Assembly: GCA_030710605.1 (NCBI GenBank)
Contig: CP092880.1
Coordinates: forward strand, 9,848,072-9,912,071
Length of the DNA stretch: 64,000 nt
Reading direction: 5' to 3'
DNA from: Cordylochernes scorpioides
Taxonomy: Eukaryota; Arthropoda; Arachnida; Pseudoscorpiones; Chernetidae
The stretch's first letter is position 1. Every line of letters starts with the position of its first letter. A program made the translations under genes and the position numbers. A model generated the notes under the pieces. That model was not told the DNA's origin. It saw only the letters and a list, made by a program, of their open reading frames with translations, and made no database searches. Positions 20,489-31,425 of this stretch are shown in pieces.

Positions 20489-20924
20489 AAGGCCTACCAA
20501 GTTTTATGCCTCATTTCAGGGGTATACCAACATAAAAGCCTGGTCCAAACTGATGATGTTATAGCGAAGATTTACTGCATTTGTGAAGTTTTGACCAATT
20601 TAGGAGAAAAGTCAACATAATTTGAGGAGAAACTTCTACCATCAGTTCCACCAGAAGAGAGTAGTAAAGTGGTATGGAGCAATGCTATTCATTCAAACTT
20701 CACATGAGAGGTGTTTCGCAGTTTCACCACCCTTACTTTCTTACTTAGGTCAACTCGCTCTGTTCAATTGAAACTGGTTGTTGTTGGGAAACCAGAAATT
20801 GGGAACAATACACAATAGTCCTATGTAATAGTTTCAATGTAAATTGATATATTAAAATATATTGAAGTTTTTGTTGAAGTACATGCTTTGGATTATCAAC
20901 AATCCTATGACCTGGGATTGAATT

Positions 20925-21015
20925 TCACAAGGTAATTAGAGACCAAATATGATATAATAATTGATTTGGTCTTATTACCTTGTTATTCTAAGCTATAATT
21001 TAAACTGTGCATTTA
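20925..21015. mobile_element. Hairpin family A, decayed and core-less
   Basis: 'cacaaggtaattagagacca' near 20928 and its inverse 'tggtcttattaccttg' near 20968-20983, followed by the decayed family end 'taatttaaactgtgc'. Confidence 0.6.
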
Positions 21016-21058
21016 AAATTTTCAATGGTTCTTGATTCTTGTACAGCTCCACCAGTCT

Positions 21059-21318
21059 TCTTCTTTCTTATCTCCACTCAATCACACTAAGGTATCAAGC
21101 TTGTAAAGCTTGAGATTTTTGATGGTGTCTGCCGGGGAAGAGTAGAGCTCATCAATGGATGAGTCAATATATAGTCAATAATATGTCTTGGGCTTGCAGG
21201 CTGAGAATATTGCACTTAGTACATAGTGGGAAAACCCTGCAACCATTCTGGAAAGTCATTGTCCATATGGGACCAGACTTAAGTCTGGAAATCAAAGACT
21301 GTTGTTCTCTAGCCCCAC
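21059..21318 (-). mobile_element. LINE 3' end, same family as 12556-13135
   Basis: 'tctccactcaatcacac', 'ggtgtctgccgggg', 'gcacttagtacatagtggga' and 'cttaagtctggaaatcaaag' match the minus-strand remnant at 12556-12790 in order. Indels break the reading frame. Confidence 0.75.
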
Positions 21319-21589
21319 CAGTGAATGCAAGTAACTAAACAGTTCTGATTAAAAAATAGGTTTAAAGAGAAAAGTTGCTTTTAAAGAGTTTCTCTCATTA
21401 ATGGCCTACTCTCTTCCTGAATCTACTTTTTTAGTCATAAACACATCAATCTTTGTATGCAAAAAGCATTCTAGCTCCTTGTAAGTTCAAAAGTAAACTG
21501 CTTTGTAATACATACCAATAACACCGAACCATCTATATAATATAAATGAAAACACCAAAACGCGAATGTTTCTTTTCACAAATAAATCA

Positions 21590-21800
21590 AACTTCTACTG
21601 CCCTTACTCCGATGAAAAAAAATATATATATTGGGAAGGCTTGGCTCATCAGTGGTGAACCTTCCCAGCAGTTTCGCCAATTTAATCTACCAGACCGCTT
21701 CTTTAGAGCTCAACATGTATCCCTTCTCCACAAAAAAAAAAAGGCAGTTGCTAACTACCCACCCTAATTATCATGGTCTATACCATGTGTACTTAGAATA
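21590..21800 (+). mobile_element. Fragment of hairpin family C followed by SINE family 1 tail
   Basis: 'ttctactgcccttactccg' through 'cagtttcgccaatttaatct' (about 21593-21692) matches 22468-22560. From 21742 the plus strand reads the last ~60 bases of SINE family 1 ('gctaactacccaccc', 'accatgtgtactta'). Confidence 0.7.
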
Positions 21801-22205
21801 AAAGTAAAAAAAGTAAATTACTTAAAATCATGTGTGAATATCTTTTAAAAACACATTGGGGTTAATCAATATCTTAATCCTTTAATCCATTAATCCTTGT
21901 ATATACATGTCATAATATATACTCTTCCAGGAATAATAAAGCAAGCCTACAGTCAACCCAGAGAGAGACGGGAGGGTAAGGACCGGTCACTTTAGACATC
22001 AGCGACATTCCAAGGGGCTCCTGGGGTTCGTCACTTAACACCTCAGGACTTTGAAGACAGTTGGGGATTGTGGGCAACAACGAACGACCACCCGGCTCTC
22101 TCTCTGGTTGTCTGGGATTCCTCTTCCAAACTTGTGGTGTCCTTATTTCTCTTTCCCCACCCTATTATATTGCCACATAGACTTACAGACTGAAAATAAA
22201 AAAAA

Positions 22206-22380
22206 GTCGGTGGCCGGCAGTATAATCCGTCGGTTTCCGACAGCCATGAACTGGGATCAAATCCCACATTGTGTACTTTTTTTATTATATGAAGAACCTG
22301 TTCATATTATTCATTATAAACAACATAAGCTAGGTTGTTTTCTTTTTGAGTGGTACCTAATAAAGTCATTTTGGAACAGG
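22206..22380 (+). mobile_element. tRNA-derived SINE, family 2
   Basis: Head gtcggtggccggcag with a B-box-like 'gggatcaaatccc', then 'acctgttcatatt', 'aacataagctaggttg' and 'gtggtacctaata' as in 50381-50540 and, inverted, 929-1108. Confidence 0.78.
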
Positions 22381-22384
22381 ATAC

Positions 22385-22680
22385 ACTTGCAGACTGCACT
22401 AGCGCGCCATCTGTTATCAAAATTCGAAACTATTTTAAAGGCGTAAGATTCTTTTTGAAAATAAACAATTTCTACTGCCCTTACTGCAATGGAAAAATTA
22501 ATGGGAGGGCCTGGCTCATTAGTGGTGAACCCTCCCAGCGGTTTCGCCAGTTTAATCTACCATACCTCTATAGCCAGGCCCTCCCATTAATTTTTCCATT
22601 GCAGTAAGGGCAGTAGAAATTATTTATTTTCAAAAAGAATCTTACGCCTTTAAAATTGTTTCGAATTTTGAGACTAAGTA
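22385..22680. mobile_element. Long hairpin, family C
   Basis: Arms of about 100 bp (22413-22517 and 22573-22672) are inverted copies around a loop of about 55 bases: 'ggcgtaagattctttttg', 'ttctactgcccttactgca', 'ggagggcctggct' inward on the left and their complements on the right. The outer segment 'tgcactagcgcgccatctg' is repeated, inverted, at 25210-25235. No coding sequence; probably a non-autonomous fold-back element. Confidence 0.85.
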
Positions 22681-22957
22681 TTAATTACTGAAACATCTTT
22701 ATGCCATTTTAAAAAAAATCTGTTAAAAAATTTATAAAATGTGTGTGGCACAGACTAGGTTGACAAGGCTTGTGTGAGGTTACCAAGTCATGTGCCACAT
22801 TGGTGTTGTTATTTCCCCATGTTTATTTATTTAGAGGGAACACACCTATAAGGACGCTTTAAATAATCTCTCCTCTATCTTGGCCTTTTGCTTAAAAATA
22901 TCTTTATTTACCTCAAGCTCTTGTTCTCCCCCCAAATCTTCTATGTAGTATGATAAA

Positions 22958-23165
22958 GCACAATTTAGATTATAGATACAATAAAATAAGACCTAATCCA
23001 AATAATTTAGTGTGTGACATTTTGGTAACAGCATTGTTACCATCACAGACAAAAGAATAAAAGAGTAAAAGAACATTTATTCTTTTGTCTCTGATGATGG
23101 TGACAATGCTGTTGCTGAAATGTCACACACTATTAAATTATTTGGATTAGGTCCTTTTTTCCTTG
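22958..23165. mobile_element. Hairpin family A, complete copy with core
   Basis: Left arm 'acctaatccaaataattta', 'gtgtgtgacattttgg'; right arm 'ctgatgatggtgacaatgc', 'gctgaaatgtcacacac', then 'aattatttggattaggt'. Arms enclose an A/T-rich spacer (about 23055-23085). Confidence 0.85.
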
Positions 23166-23240
23166 TATCCTATGCAGTAGTTAAGTGGAATCATCCTAGA
23201 ATGATGAGGTGTGACAACCAATTATAAAGGACAGTCTACA

Positions 23241-23409
23241 AGACCTAATCCAAATAAATTAACAGTGTGTGTGATGTTTCGGTTACAGCGTTGTTACCAT
23301 CATCAGACATTTTAATTCTTTTTGTCTGATGATGGTAACAATGCTGAAACATCACACACTATTTATTTATCTGGATTTTCTTGTAGTTCTAATCTATAAT
23401 CCAAATTAT
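23241..23409. mobile_element. Hairpin family A, second copy in tandem with the previous one
   Basis: 'gacctaatccaaataaatta', 'cggttacagcgttgttacc', spacer, 'ctgatgatggtaacaatgc', 'tgaaacatcacacac', then the family end 'taatccaaattata'. It is separated from the preceding copy by about 75 bases. Confidence 0.83.
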
Positions 23410-23996
23410 AAAGGGGGGTGTTATAAAGAGATTCCACTGTGTTCCATCAGCTAGATGGAGGAAGGGCACAGGTAAACTCATAGGCAAGAGAGATAGAACC
23501 CACCGAATGGGAAGAGGCCATCCATTGTTTAGCAATCTATTGTTGTACCGATATATATCTACTACTGTTTCTTTACCCCCCCCCCCCCCCCCATCAAAGT
23601 TGAGAAAGGGATTGTTGTAGAGGAGAGAGGTGTCTTGAGGAAGACTCGACAGGTGTTCTTGGTGACCTTATTGCATGGTAATGGAGATTTTAATATTTGT
23701 GATTTCTACTCAGCTTGTAAGAGATAGAGAGAGATGCTTTGAGATTCCCTAGGTGAACACAGCCCTCTACATGGAAAGAATTGATAATTTGATATAGGCA
23801 TACCGGAAACATGTAGGAAATCTTTCTTGGCGTGTAGCAATTTTGTTAGATACAGTAGAACATCTCTCTCACTGTAAAGGTTATTTAGTTGCAGAAATAA
23901 AGTTTTCTTTAGGGAGAGGTGTCTTCTTACTAGAGAGTTGCTAAATAGTAAGAATGATAACTTTGGCAATGAAAACTGTCATTTGTATTTTTTTTT

Positions 23997-24137
23997 TCTT
24001 TATCCCTAGTACACGTGGTACAGGCCATGGTTATCATGGTGGGTAGTTAGCGACTGCTTTTTACTGTAAGCGCACCACATGTCTACACATGTGAAAAGCA
24101 GTTCGACTTTGCACTTACAAAATGTGCCAGAGCCCCG
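23997..24137 (-). mobile_element. SINE family 1, 5'-truncated, with target duplication
   Basis: Only the 3' part of the family is present on the minus strand, from 'gggctctggcacatt' to 'gggataaag' and an A-run. 'atttgtatttt' flanks it at 23981-23991 and 24139-24149, the footprint of target-primed reverse transcription with incomplete copying. Confidence 0.85.
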
Positions 24138-24199
24138 TATTTGTATTTTATTATATTCAAATACATATACGTATAAAAAAGAAAAGAAAATAAATCAAA

Positions 24200-24402
24200 A
24201 CTGACAGCTTATCCAAATCATCACCGGTATAAACCATTGAAACAATTAGAAGAACTTCAAAAACTCAATAGAAATCAACAAACAGCTTTAGCAAGACTAA
24301 GAAGTGGCCATATAAAAACCTTAAAATTTCAAAATGGACAAAAAACCTTCAATAAATGCTTGAAATGCAATAATGCAGAAGCTTCTCCGGAATATATCAT
24401 GC
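24200..24402 (+). pseudogene. LINE ORF2 C-terminal remnant
   Basis: An open stretch reads LKQLEELQKLNRNQQTALAR followed by LRSGHIKTLKFQNGQK and a CLKCN motif. It is the RLRTGH-type end of the RNase H region plus the first half of the terminal zinc finger; the expected His and last Cys are lost downstream. Related to 12582-12779. Confidence 0.65.
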
Positions 24403-24576
24403 TCAGAACTGACAATAGAGGACCTATTTTCCAGGCCTATAACTACCATTGCAAAATTGGAGAGGAGTGGACTTCAGGAATTGGTTTAACCATGGAGATA
24501 AGCAACACCACCATCACTGTCCTTTGTAGAGAGGTTTCCTATAGCATGAGTGTCCTCTCATGGAGGTTCTTCAGTA

Positions 24577-25560
24577 GTTTATCTTTATCTGTTTGTACTC
24601 TTTGGCATGCTTGTGGATCTCCTTCCTTTTAGATTGTCACAGAACCAGTTTTAATGGTGGGGAATCCATTACAGATATTTTAAAACCAAGTGCACTTTGC
24701 TAGAGTTGACAGCAAAATCCCCTTTGATACATCCATGTTTATTACAGTTAAAATTGCTGGTTTCACCTTTTCTTAACATTGAAAAATGACCTCTTTATTA
24801 AGGTTATCTTTTTATCAATGACCCACAAAATGCTTTCCCATTGAACCTTAGATAGAAGGATTTTATCAAGACATGTATATACTGTATAAATGAAATGCCT
24901 AAATGGGTGTTTGTGCTACTGAATCAATCATTAATAAATTTCATATTGCCACATGGAAAATTAGGAAAAGCAAACTTCAGGATGACACATCAATTTTATT
25001 TAAGGAAAGAACAAACTATAATTGATAAAAAAAAATGATAAGCAATGAGGGAAATTTACAGAGTAGCAAAGTACAAACATCAAAAATGATACTCTGTTAA
25101 TAAAATAATAAATAATTACAAAACTATTATAGACGCGCAATATTCCCCTTAAAATAAAACAATTTCTACTGCCCTTACTGCAATGGAAAAATTAAAATAG
25201 TTTTGTAATTTGATAACAGATGGCGCGCTAGTGCATCGAAAAATAATAAATACTTTGCTACAATATTAATAAGTAGCTTAAAAAGTATTGTTTAAAATAC
25301 AGGTGATTCAAAGCCTGTAAAAATTAGCCCAATAATTAACTAATATGTATATTTTGGGGTTGGAAAATGAGGAGGATATTGATGAATTCTTCACATTTTT
25401 ACTTAGAAGAGGAATAATAATATATTTGTGAAAATAAAGTTTTTTTTTTTTTGGGCAAACATTGACTCAAACAGAAGCTCAGGCATTTGGCTAGTATTAG
25501 AGAATACAGTAGAATTTAGCTATCATGGTAGACAATTTCAACATATTCCTGGACTCTTTG
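24577..25560. other. Mostly unrecognised sequence with one hairpin-family C piece
   Basis: At 25150-25235 'ttctactgcccttactgca' is followed directly by 'gataacagatggcgcgctag', the outer segment of family C in inverted orientation, so this copy lost most of its arms. The rest shows no recognised feature. Confidence 0.5.
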
Positions 25561-25565
25561 AAGTA

Positions 25566-26455
25566 GTCTTTCCTAGAGCTGGTCTCTCCTTGAGGTTGTC
25601 TCTCTTAGAGTTGTCTCTCTTAGAGTTGTCTTTCTTGGAGCTGGTCTCTCCTTGAGGTTGTCTCTCTTAGAGTTGTCTTTCCTAGAGCTGGTCTCTCCTT
25701 GAGGTTGTCTCTCTTAGAGTTGTCTTTCCTAGAGCTGGTCTCTCCTTGAGGTTGTCTCTCTTAGAGTTGTCTCTCTTAGAGTTGTCTTTCTTGGAGCTGG
25801 TCTCTCCTTGAGGTTGTCTCTCTTAGAGTTGTCTTTCCTAGAGCTGGTCTCTCCTTGAGGTTGTCTCTCTTAGAGTTGTCTCTCTTAGAGTTGTCTTTCT
25901 TGGAGCTGGTCTCTCCTTGAGGTTGTCTCTCTTAGAGTTGTCTTTCCTAGAGCTGGTCTCTCCTTGAGGTTGTCTCTCTTAGAGTTGTCTCTCTTAGAGT
26001 TGTCTTTCTTGGAGCTGGTCTCTCCTTGAGGTTGTCTCTCTTAGAGTTGTCTTTCCTAGAGCTGGTCTCTCCTTGAGGTTGTCTCTCTTAGAGTTGTCTC
26101 TCTTAGAGTTGTCTTTCTTGGAGCTGGTCTCTCCTTGAGGTTGTCTCTCTTAGAGTTGTCTTTCCTAGAGCTGGTCTCTCCTTGAGGTTGTCTCTCTTAG
26201 AGTTGTCTTTCTTGGAGCTGGTCTCTCCTTGAGGTTGTCTCTCTTAGAGTTGTCTTTCTTGGAGCTGGTCTCTCCTTGAGGTTGTCTCTCTTAGAGTTGT
26301 CTTTCCTAGAGCTGGTCTCTCCTTGAGGTTGTCTCTCTTAGAGTTGTCTCTCTTAGAGTTGTCTTTCTTGGAGCTGGTCTCTCCTTGAGGTTGTCTCTCT
26401 TAGAGTTGTCTTTCTTGGAGCTGGTCTCTCCTTGAGGTTGACTCTCCTAGAGGTG
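25566..26455 (+). repeat. Minisatellite of 47-bp and 62-bp units (about 16 units)
   Basis: Two unit types are built from the same pieces. The 47-bp type runs ggtctctccttgaggttgtc, tctcttagagttgtctttcc, tagagct; the 62-bp type has one extra 15-bp module ttgtctctcttagag and ends in cttggagct. Counting from 25581, six 62-bp and ten 47-bp units occur. From 25690 to 26172 they alternate strictly, a 109-bp higher-order period. One strand is strongly pyrimidine-biased. Confidence 0.96.
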
Positions 26456-26852
26456 TCTGTCTTATGTCTCTTTGGAAGTTGTGTCAGGTCTTCATTAATT
26501 GTACAAAGGTGGTTGGTCAGTGAGACAGGTATCAGAAAGGCTGAAGTAACACCCCGGTGAGGTCTATTGCTCCTCAATAAATGAGAGAGATGTACATTCC
26601 AGAGTGGATAATGTTGAGAAAGACAATGGTGACCTGGAGATAGGTTACACAGTTCCATTCCAGCCTTTGGCTTAATGAGGCCACCATGTTCCGTGGATGA
26701 CCGGCTGGCCGGGTGTCGCTACATAATAGCTGGCTTGCTCCACCATGTCTTGCAACATAACCTGACCGCCTCGTGAACTCCAGCCATTTCTAAATACAGT
26801 CTAACCTCCTTATTTGACCTCTTACAATCTTCACATTCAAAAAGATATTTTG
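26456..26852. other. Unrecognised sequence between minisatellite and SINE
   Basis: Moderate GC, no repeat or exon recognised. 'aaagatatttt' at 26841-26851 is the target site of the following SINE. Confidence 0.4.
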
Positions 26853-27047
26853 GGTCGGTGGAAGGCTGGTTAAACCGTTTGGTTTTCGACCGCTACGACA
26901 CGGGTTCGATTCCCGCATTGGACACTTTTTTCTGTTTAAAAAAAAATGCTCCAATGGCCCCCGATTCTTGCAGTAAAAGCAGTCGCTAACTATCCACCAT
27001 GATTATCATGGCCTGTACCACGTGTACTAGGGATAAGAAAAAAAAAA
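26853..27047 (+). mobile_element. SINE family 1 with internal deletion
   Basis: Head ggtcggtggaaggctggtta and B box gggttcgattcccgc are intact, as are the end 'gcctgtaccacgtg' and A-tail. About 115 bases of body between 'cgattcttgca' and 'gtaaaagcagtcg' are missing compared with 28866-29177. Target duplication aaagatatttt at 26841-26851 and about 27045-27055. Confidence 0.88.
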
Positions 27048-27705
27048 GATATTTTAATATCTGTGATTTCTTCTCAGCTTTTAAGAGAGAGAGAGCTACT
27101 TTAAGATTCCCTAGGTGAACACAGCCCTCTACACGGAAAGATTTAATAATTTGGTATAGGAACACATGCATACCTGAAACCTGTAGGAAATCCTTACAGT
27201 AGAACTTGGCTATCACTCTAGACTCAGATTTTGTTGTTTGAAGCACTATTTAAATATCTTTGGAATTATGACGTTATAACCTAGCAGCGCTAGTGTATAA
27301 CAAGGTTCCACCATATGTGGTTTATGGCTTTAATTATTCAGACTCTCTTAGTGAAAACTCTTTGTGAGAGTAAGCATACTGCCATCTGGTGTGACTGGAG
27401 AAACTCTGATGATCCTCTTTCTTTCAATTCATGCCACCATTCAACACCATGTTATCTTCAAACGTTTTCTTTATTAAGTAAGGGGAGAGCGATAATTGGC
27501 AGTTTACATGACTATCACCCTAACAAGATTCAATATCTAATGAGAGCTACCAGTTCTACAGTGTAGCAGGAAAGAACATAGAAAAAATAATAAGATGACA
27601 AGAAGACATACTCCACCATGACTGTGTATAAGTGATTGGTTACTCTCGTTGATATTTTCTACCTTTGTTGGCTTTTTTTTTCACCTTAGACTCTGGGACA
27701 TTTGT
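27048..27705. other. Unrecognised sequence with a possible decayed pogo-like element
   Basis: 'ttacagtagaacttggctat' (27193) and 'ataacaaggttccaccata' (about 27297-27315) may be the ends of a decayed CAGT-type element. 27048-27190 shares with 23690-23830 a stretch around 'gattccctaggtgaacacag', a further dispersed repeat pair. Confidence 0.45.
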
Positions 27706-28058
27706 CTTCTTCTTCTTTCTTATCTCCACTCATGGTATTTGCCGGGGATGAGTAGACAACCATCATGACTGGGTGAAATAGAATGTGTCTGCCTTTGTCA
27801 TTAAGACTGGGAGCACTACTCAGTGGCAGGCCGACTTAGCTCCAAAAGAAATGGCCGCCTCTGACATGAGGAACAGACGCCATGTGCAGCTGCTCCTAAC
27901 ATGGAGTACAAATGCTGCTCATCCTGTATCCCTGGATTAGGAGCCCTTACAGGGTACTATCAGCCGGGCCAGCTGAGCCCAGGTTTTTTAGTGAGCTTGT
28001 TACTGCTCCCCTCCTCCCTTTTCATCCGGGCTTGGGACCGGCAAAGGTGGAGTTGAGA
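27706..28058 (-). mobile_element. LINE 3' region, same family as 34686-35013
   Basis: 'cttatctccactca', then 'gactgggtgaaatagaatgt', 'gggagcactactcagtggc', 'gccgggccagctgagcc' and 'catccgggcttgggaccgg' in the same order as 34686-35013, and in part as inverted 12790-13130. No open frame of useful length remains. Confidence 0.75.
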
Positions 28059-28865
28059 CATTTGTTATAATAAGTAATGGACTGCTGTGTAGACATGTGG
28101 TAGTGTAAGAACTTGTAAACCTCCTACCTACTATGGCTGTACAACCACAGTAATATGGATATATGGACATATGGACTCCTCTGTATCTACACTTATGGTA
28201 TGATACTGATTTTTAAGATTTTTAGAAAACAAGATAATCAATTTTAGTTAACTGTAGAATTAACCATCCCCAAAGAGATCATGCAAAATGTGTTCAACAT
28301 ACAGAAAGAGAACTACCAAAGTTAGTAGGTGTTTAATTTAGTTAGAATATTTGTTTATATAAAGGTTTAATATAATTTTTCTATGATTGTGTAAATATTC
28401 ATTGAATTTATCATCATCACCTTTTTTGTTTACAAAAATGTTATATGAAAAATAAAGTAATGTAATTGAGCGAAATGGTTGCCCTCATGTTTACTGATCC
28501 GATGTTTTAATAATCTAAGGTTTATGTTGTAAGAAAATTATACATTGAGAATAATTATACAGTAGGTGACATGAATATGGCTGAGTTATTATTTTGTGTA
28601 AGTTGGGTGAATAGCACAATGATTTTTTTTAGTGTTAGAAAAGTATTGCTACATCTAAATATGGGTTAGTGCTCAGTATGTGAGGTAAGGCTTGTTTGTC
28701 CGTTTGACGGGGAAATTGGCCTTGCATCAGTTAAGTTGCTATTAGACTGTGATGCCCAAACACATAATTTACCCAGTGTCATATAGTGGTGGTGTCTGCA
28801 TGTCTCTTATGTTTAAAATGGCATAGTAGCAACCAACTTGGAATATATTAAGGACATGTTTGGGG
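28059..28865. other. AT-rich sequence without recognised features
   Basis: No repeats, exon signals or homologies noticed in this interval. Confidence 0.4.
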
Positions 28866-29177
28866 GGTCGGTGGAAGACTGGTTAAACCGTTTGGTTTGC
28901 GACCACTACGACCCGGGTTCGATCCCCGCATTGGACACTTTTTTCTGTTTAAAAAAAAAAAAATGCTCCAATGGCCCCCCCCGATTCTTGCAAAAGTCCA
29001 ACCCAACCAGCGAGTGCAAGTAACCAAACGGGGCTCTGACACATTTGTAAGTGCAAAGTCGAACTGCTTTCACATGTGTAGACATGTGGTGCGCTTACAG
29101 TAAAAAGCAGTCGCTAACTACCCACCATGATTATCATGGCCTGTACCACGTGTACTAGGGATAAGCAAAAAAAAAAA
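28866..29177 (+). mobile_element. SINE family 1, full-length reference copy
   Basis: tRNA-like head (A-box region ggtggaagactggttaaacc; B box gggttcgatccccgc), a T-run then A-run linker, body with 'ccagcgagtgcaagtaacca', 'cacatgtgtagacatgtg' and 'accatgattatcatggcc', and the tail 'gggataagc' with an A-run. The Pol III boxes are intact. Flanks share 'aaggac..tgttt', a likely target duplication. Same-frame ORFs across it are artefacts. Confidence 0.92.
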
Positions 29178-29290
29178 GGACTGTTTTGTTTTCTCTAGCA
29201 AAGTCTTTAAAATCTTAAAACTCATCTAAAGTTGGATATATACACTTTGAATAACTTGTAATAGAATTTGTTTCTTGGGTTGAGACAGAT

Positions 29291-29406
29291 ATTTTTGTTT
29301 TAAAATCTTTGTGCCTGTGTGTGTCCTCCTATGTCCTCATTTACTAAAACAACTCTACAATGTCTCTGCTCCATGGCAGGAACTTTCCACAGAGAAGACT
29401 AACCTA
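29291..29406 (+). repeat. 116-bp segment perfectly repeated at 30614-30729
   Basis: From 'atttttgttttaaaatcttt' to 'gaagactaaccta' every base matches the copy at 30614-30729. This location has ordinary flanks and looks like the source. Confidence 0.92.
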
Positions 29407-29734
29407 AGCAAAGATAAGCCTTGACACACTTCTCAGATGTCCTTAGTGACCATTTGTCTCAAATTTCTCTACAGCATGTCTTGTGCTTTGGGCAAGCCTT
29501 GACACTCATTTTGGATGTCCTTGGTGACCAAAACTTATGCTTCATTTGTTAGAAAAAAGGCATCTTCTTTTTGTGTAACTGAAAGTTGATGTCAGAATAA
29601 ATATCATAAATTTCACTTTTGTACTATTTTAAAAATATTGTACTTTTGGCCCCTTAAATACCCTTTCCTTAATATTTCAGGAAGCTTCTAGGATCAAGTT
29701 TTTTTTTGGTTGTTAAGGTACAGCAAGTTGACAA

Positions 29735-29925
29735 AAGTCCAACAGCCTGAAATGAGTACATGGCTGGCTTCTATTTATTTATCAAGAAAGGCTATTTGGC
29801 CAATATTCTTTGGAATAAAAAAAATATCCAACAGTAAATTGATGTTTATCCTGACAGCTAGCACAAGTCATCATCAACTTTCAGTTGCACAATCAGGAGA
29901 TGCCATTTTATAAATGTTACTATCT
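29735..29925 (+). repeat. Dispersed repeat with GTAA-loop hairpin, copy 2 (decayed)
   Basis: 'gtccaacagcctgaaatgag', 'tatttatcaagaaaggc', 'ggccaatattctttggaata' and 'aatcaggagatgcc' match 48870-49045. The hairpin itself is degraded here. Confidence 0.7.
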
Positions 29926-30247
29926 GATCTAGTACAATTTCACTTTGGTACTGTTTTTTACTTTCTGATATGTCCCATTATTTGTCTTGGTGGCTATATT
30001 GGCACATAGTGTGCTGTCCACTGGGGACAAACTTACATTAAGCATTGACTCAAGGCTAGCAATTAAACTCCTAGAATGATTCATTAGATCTCCTTTAGCC
30101 ACTTGATCTCTCTTTGTCAGGATGGTGCTGGTGATGCATAAAAATTTTACTAACTGGAACTTGCCTGAAAACTAAACAAAATTTTCAGTCCCAATTATAC
30201 AAAAAAAATTTAAAATGTAAATTGATATGAAATTAAGAAAATCCTAC

Positions 30248-30572
30248 TACAGTAGAACCTCCCTATAGCAGACACCCCAATAGCGGACACCTCTCTTCAA
30301 AGGAGTTTTCAGTTGCAAAATTACCATTTTTACAATATACCAACTCTCCAGTAAGAGGACACCTCTCTACAAAGGACAGTTTTCATTTGCAAAATTAACA
30401 TTTTTACAATTTACCAAATCTCTGGTAAGAGGACACCTCTCTACAAAGGACAGTTTTCATTTGCAAAATTAATATTTTTACAATTTAGCAACTCTCCAGT
30501 AAGAGGACCCTTCTCCCTAAAGGACACTTTGGCTCTGCAATTAGGTGTCCTTTACAGGGAGGTTCTACTGTA
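30248..30572 (+). mobile_element. pogo-like MITE with internal duplication
   Basis: Ends TA-CAGTAGAACCTCCC and GGGAGGTTCTACTG-TA with the TA duplication. The inner block 'gaggacacctctctacaaag' through 'aatttaccaaatctc' is present three times in tandem (from about 30296, 30360 and 30431), which makes this copy about twice as long as its relatives. Confidence 0.9.
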
Positions 30573-30613
30573 GTGTGTGAAGTTAAAGAGTATCCTACTA
30601 TATATATATATAT

Positions 30614-30729
30614 ATTTTTGTTTTAAAATCTTTGTGCCTGTGTGTGTCCTCCTATGTCCTCATTTACTAAAACAACTCTACAATGTCTCTGCTCCATGGC
30701 AGGAACTTTCCACAGAGAAGACTAACCTA
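30614..30729 (+). repeat. Second copy of the 116-bp segment, inside a (TA)n tract
   Basis: Flanked on both sides by 'cctactatatata'-type sequence (30593-30613 and 30724-30741). The identical source is about 1.3 kb upstream. Confidence 0.92.
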
Positions 30730-30965
30730 CTATATATATATGGATAGATATTGTATTCTGCCAGTTCATATATGTGGGGCAAAAGCCTCAAGTGTGCAGA
30801 TAAAAATGATTTTTTTATCGATAACTTATCTTATGACTCAAGGTTTACTTAAGCCTATTCAGATGGGATCTTGCCTATCACATATTTTGGAAGGTTTAAT
30901 GCTTTTTGTGGTCAACACCTCATCTATTGAAGAACACCTATAGATAATGATAATAAAATATTATG

Positions 30966-31158
30966 ATAAAACACAAGGTAATAAGACCAAATCCAAATAA
31001 ATAGTGTGTGACATTTGGGTAACAGTGTTGTCATCATCAGACAAAAGTACTGAATGAAGATGGTAAAAACGCTGTTACCGAAACGTCAAACACTATTTAT
31101 TTGGATTTGATCTTATTACCTTGTTTTTTTAAAACTATAATCCAAATTGAGCCTTATT
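30966..31158. mobile_element. Hairpin family A, complete copy
   Basis: 'cacaaggtaataagaccaaa', 'gtgtgtgacatttgggtaac' inward on the left; 'gctgttaccgaaacgtc' and 'atttatttggatttgatctt' on the right, then 'ataatccaaattgagcc'. A half copy follows at about 31372-31425. Confidence 0.87.
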
Positions 31159-31425
31159 ATTATGATAAAACTTAAATAAGGTTTAGTGGCTTTCATTCCT
31201 GGTCAGTTTGTAGATTGAGCATTAAATCTCCACTTTATTCACTTGGAATGATTGGAATCAAGTGTCTCAGCACTGTGTGAGATAGTTTTAATGCTAAAAT
31301 ATATTTAAGAGGGGAAAGTGTTTCTGTTATTGTGTGATTCCCTACAAGATAACACACCCAAATAATATATTTTGGTCTTATTACCTTGTAGTTCTAATCT
31401 CTAATCTAAATTGTGCCTTATCTTT

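Larger units (their letters stand above)
23851..24576 (-). mobile_element. pogo-like MITE split by a nested insertion
   Basis: Left part 23851-23985 (tacagtagaacatctctct to 'gaaaactgtcatttgta') and right part about 24517-24576 ('ctgtcctttgtagagagg' to 'ggaggttcttcagta') together make one element of the 'ggacacctctc' family. Between them lie a SINE (23997-24137) and LINE sequence (24200-24402). Confidence 0.75.

Noticed and set aside
19740..20575. Possible 830-bp pogo-like element from 'ttacagtcaaacc' to 'tttactgca'
   Set aside because: The right end matches the left too poorly, and a LINE tail lies between; only the left end is noted.
25428..26658. ORFs overlapping the 47/62-bp minisatellite
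   Set aside because: Repeat artefact; no homology and no consistent repeat peptide, because the unit lengths are not multiples of three.
28838..29103. ORFs of 61-68 codons on both strands
   Set aside because: They are translations of the tRNA-derived SINE.
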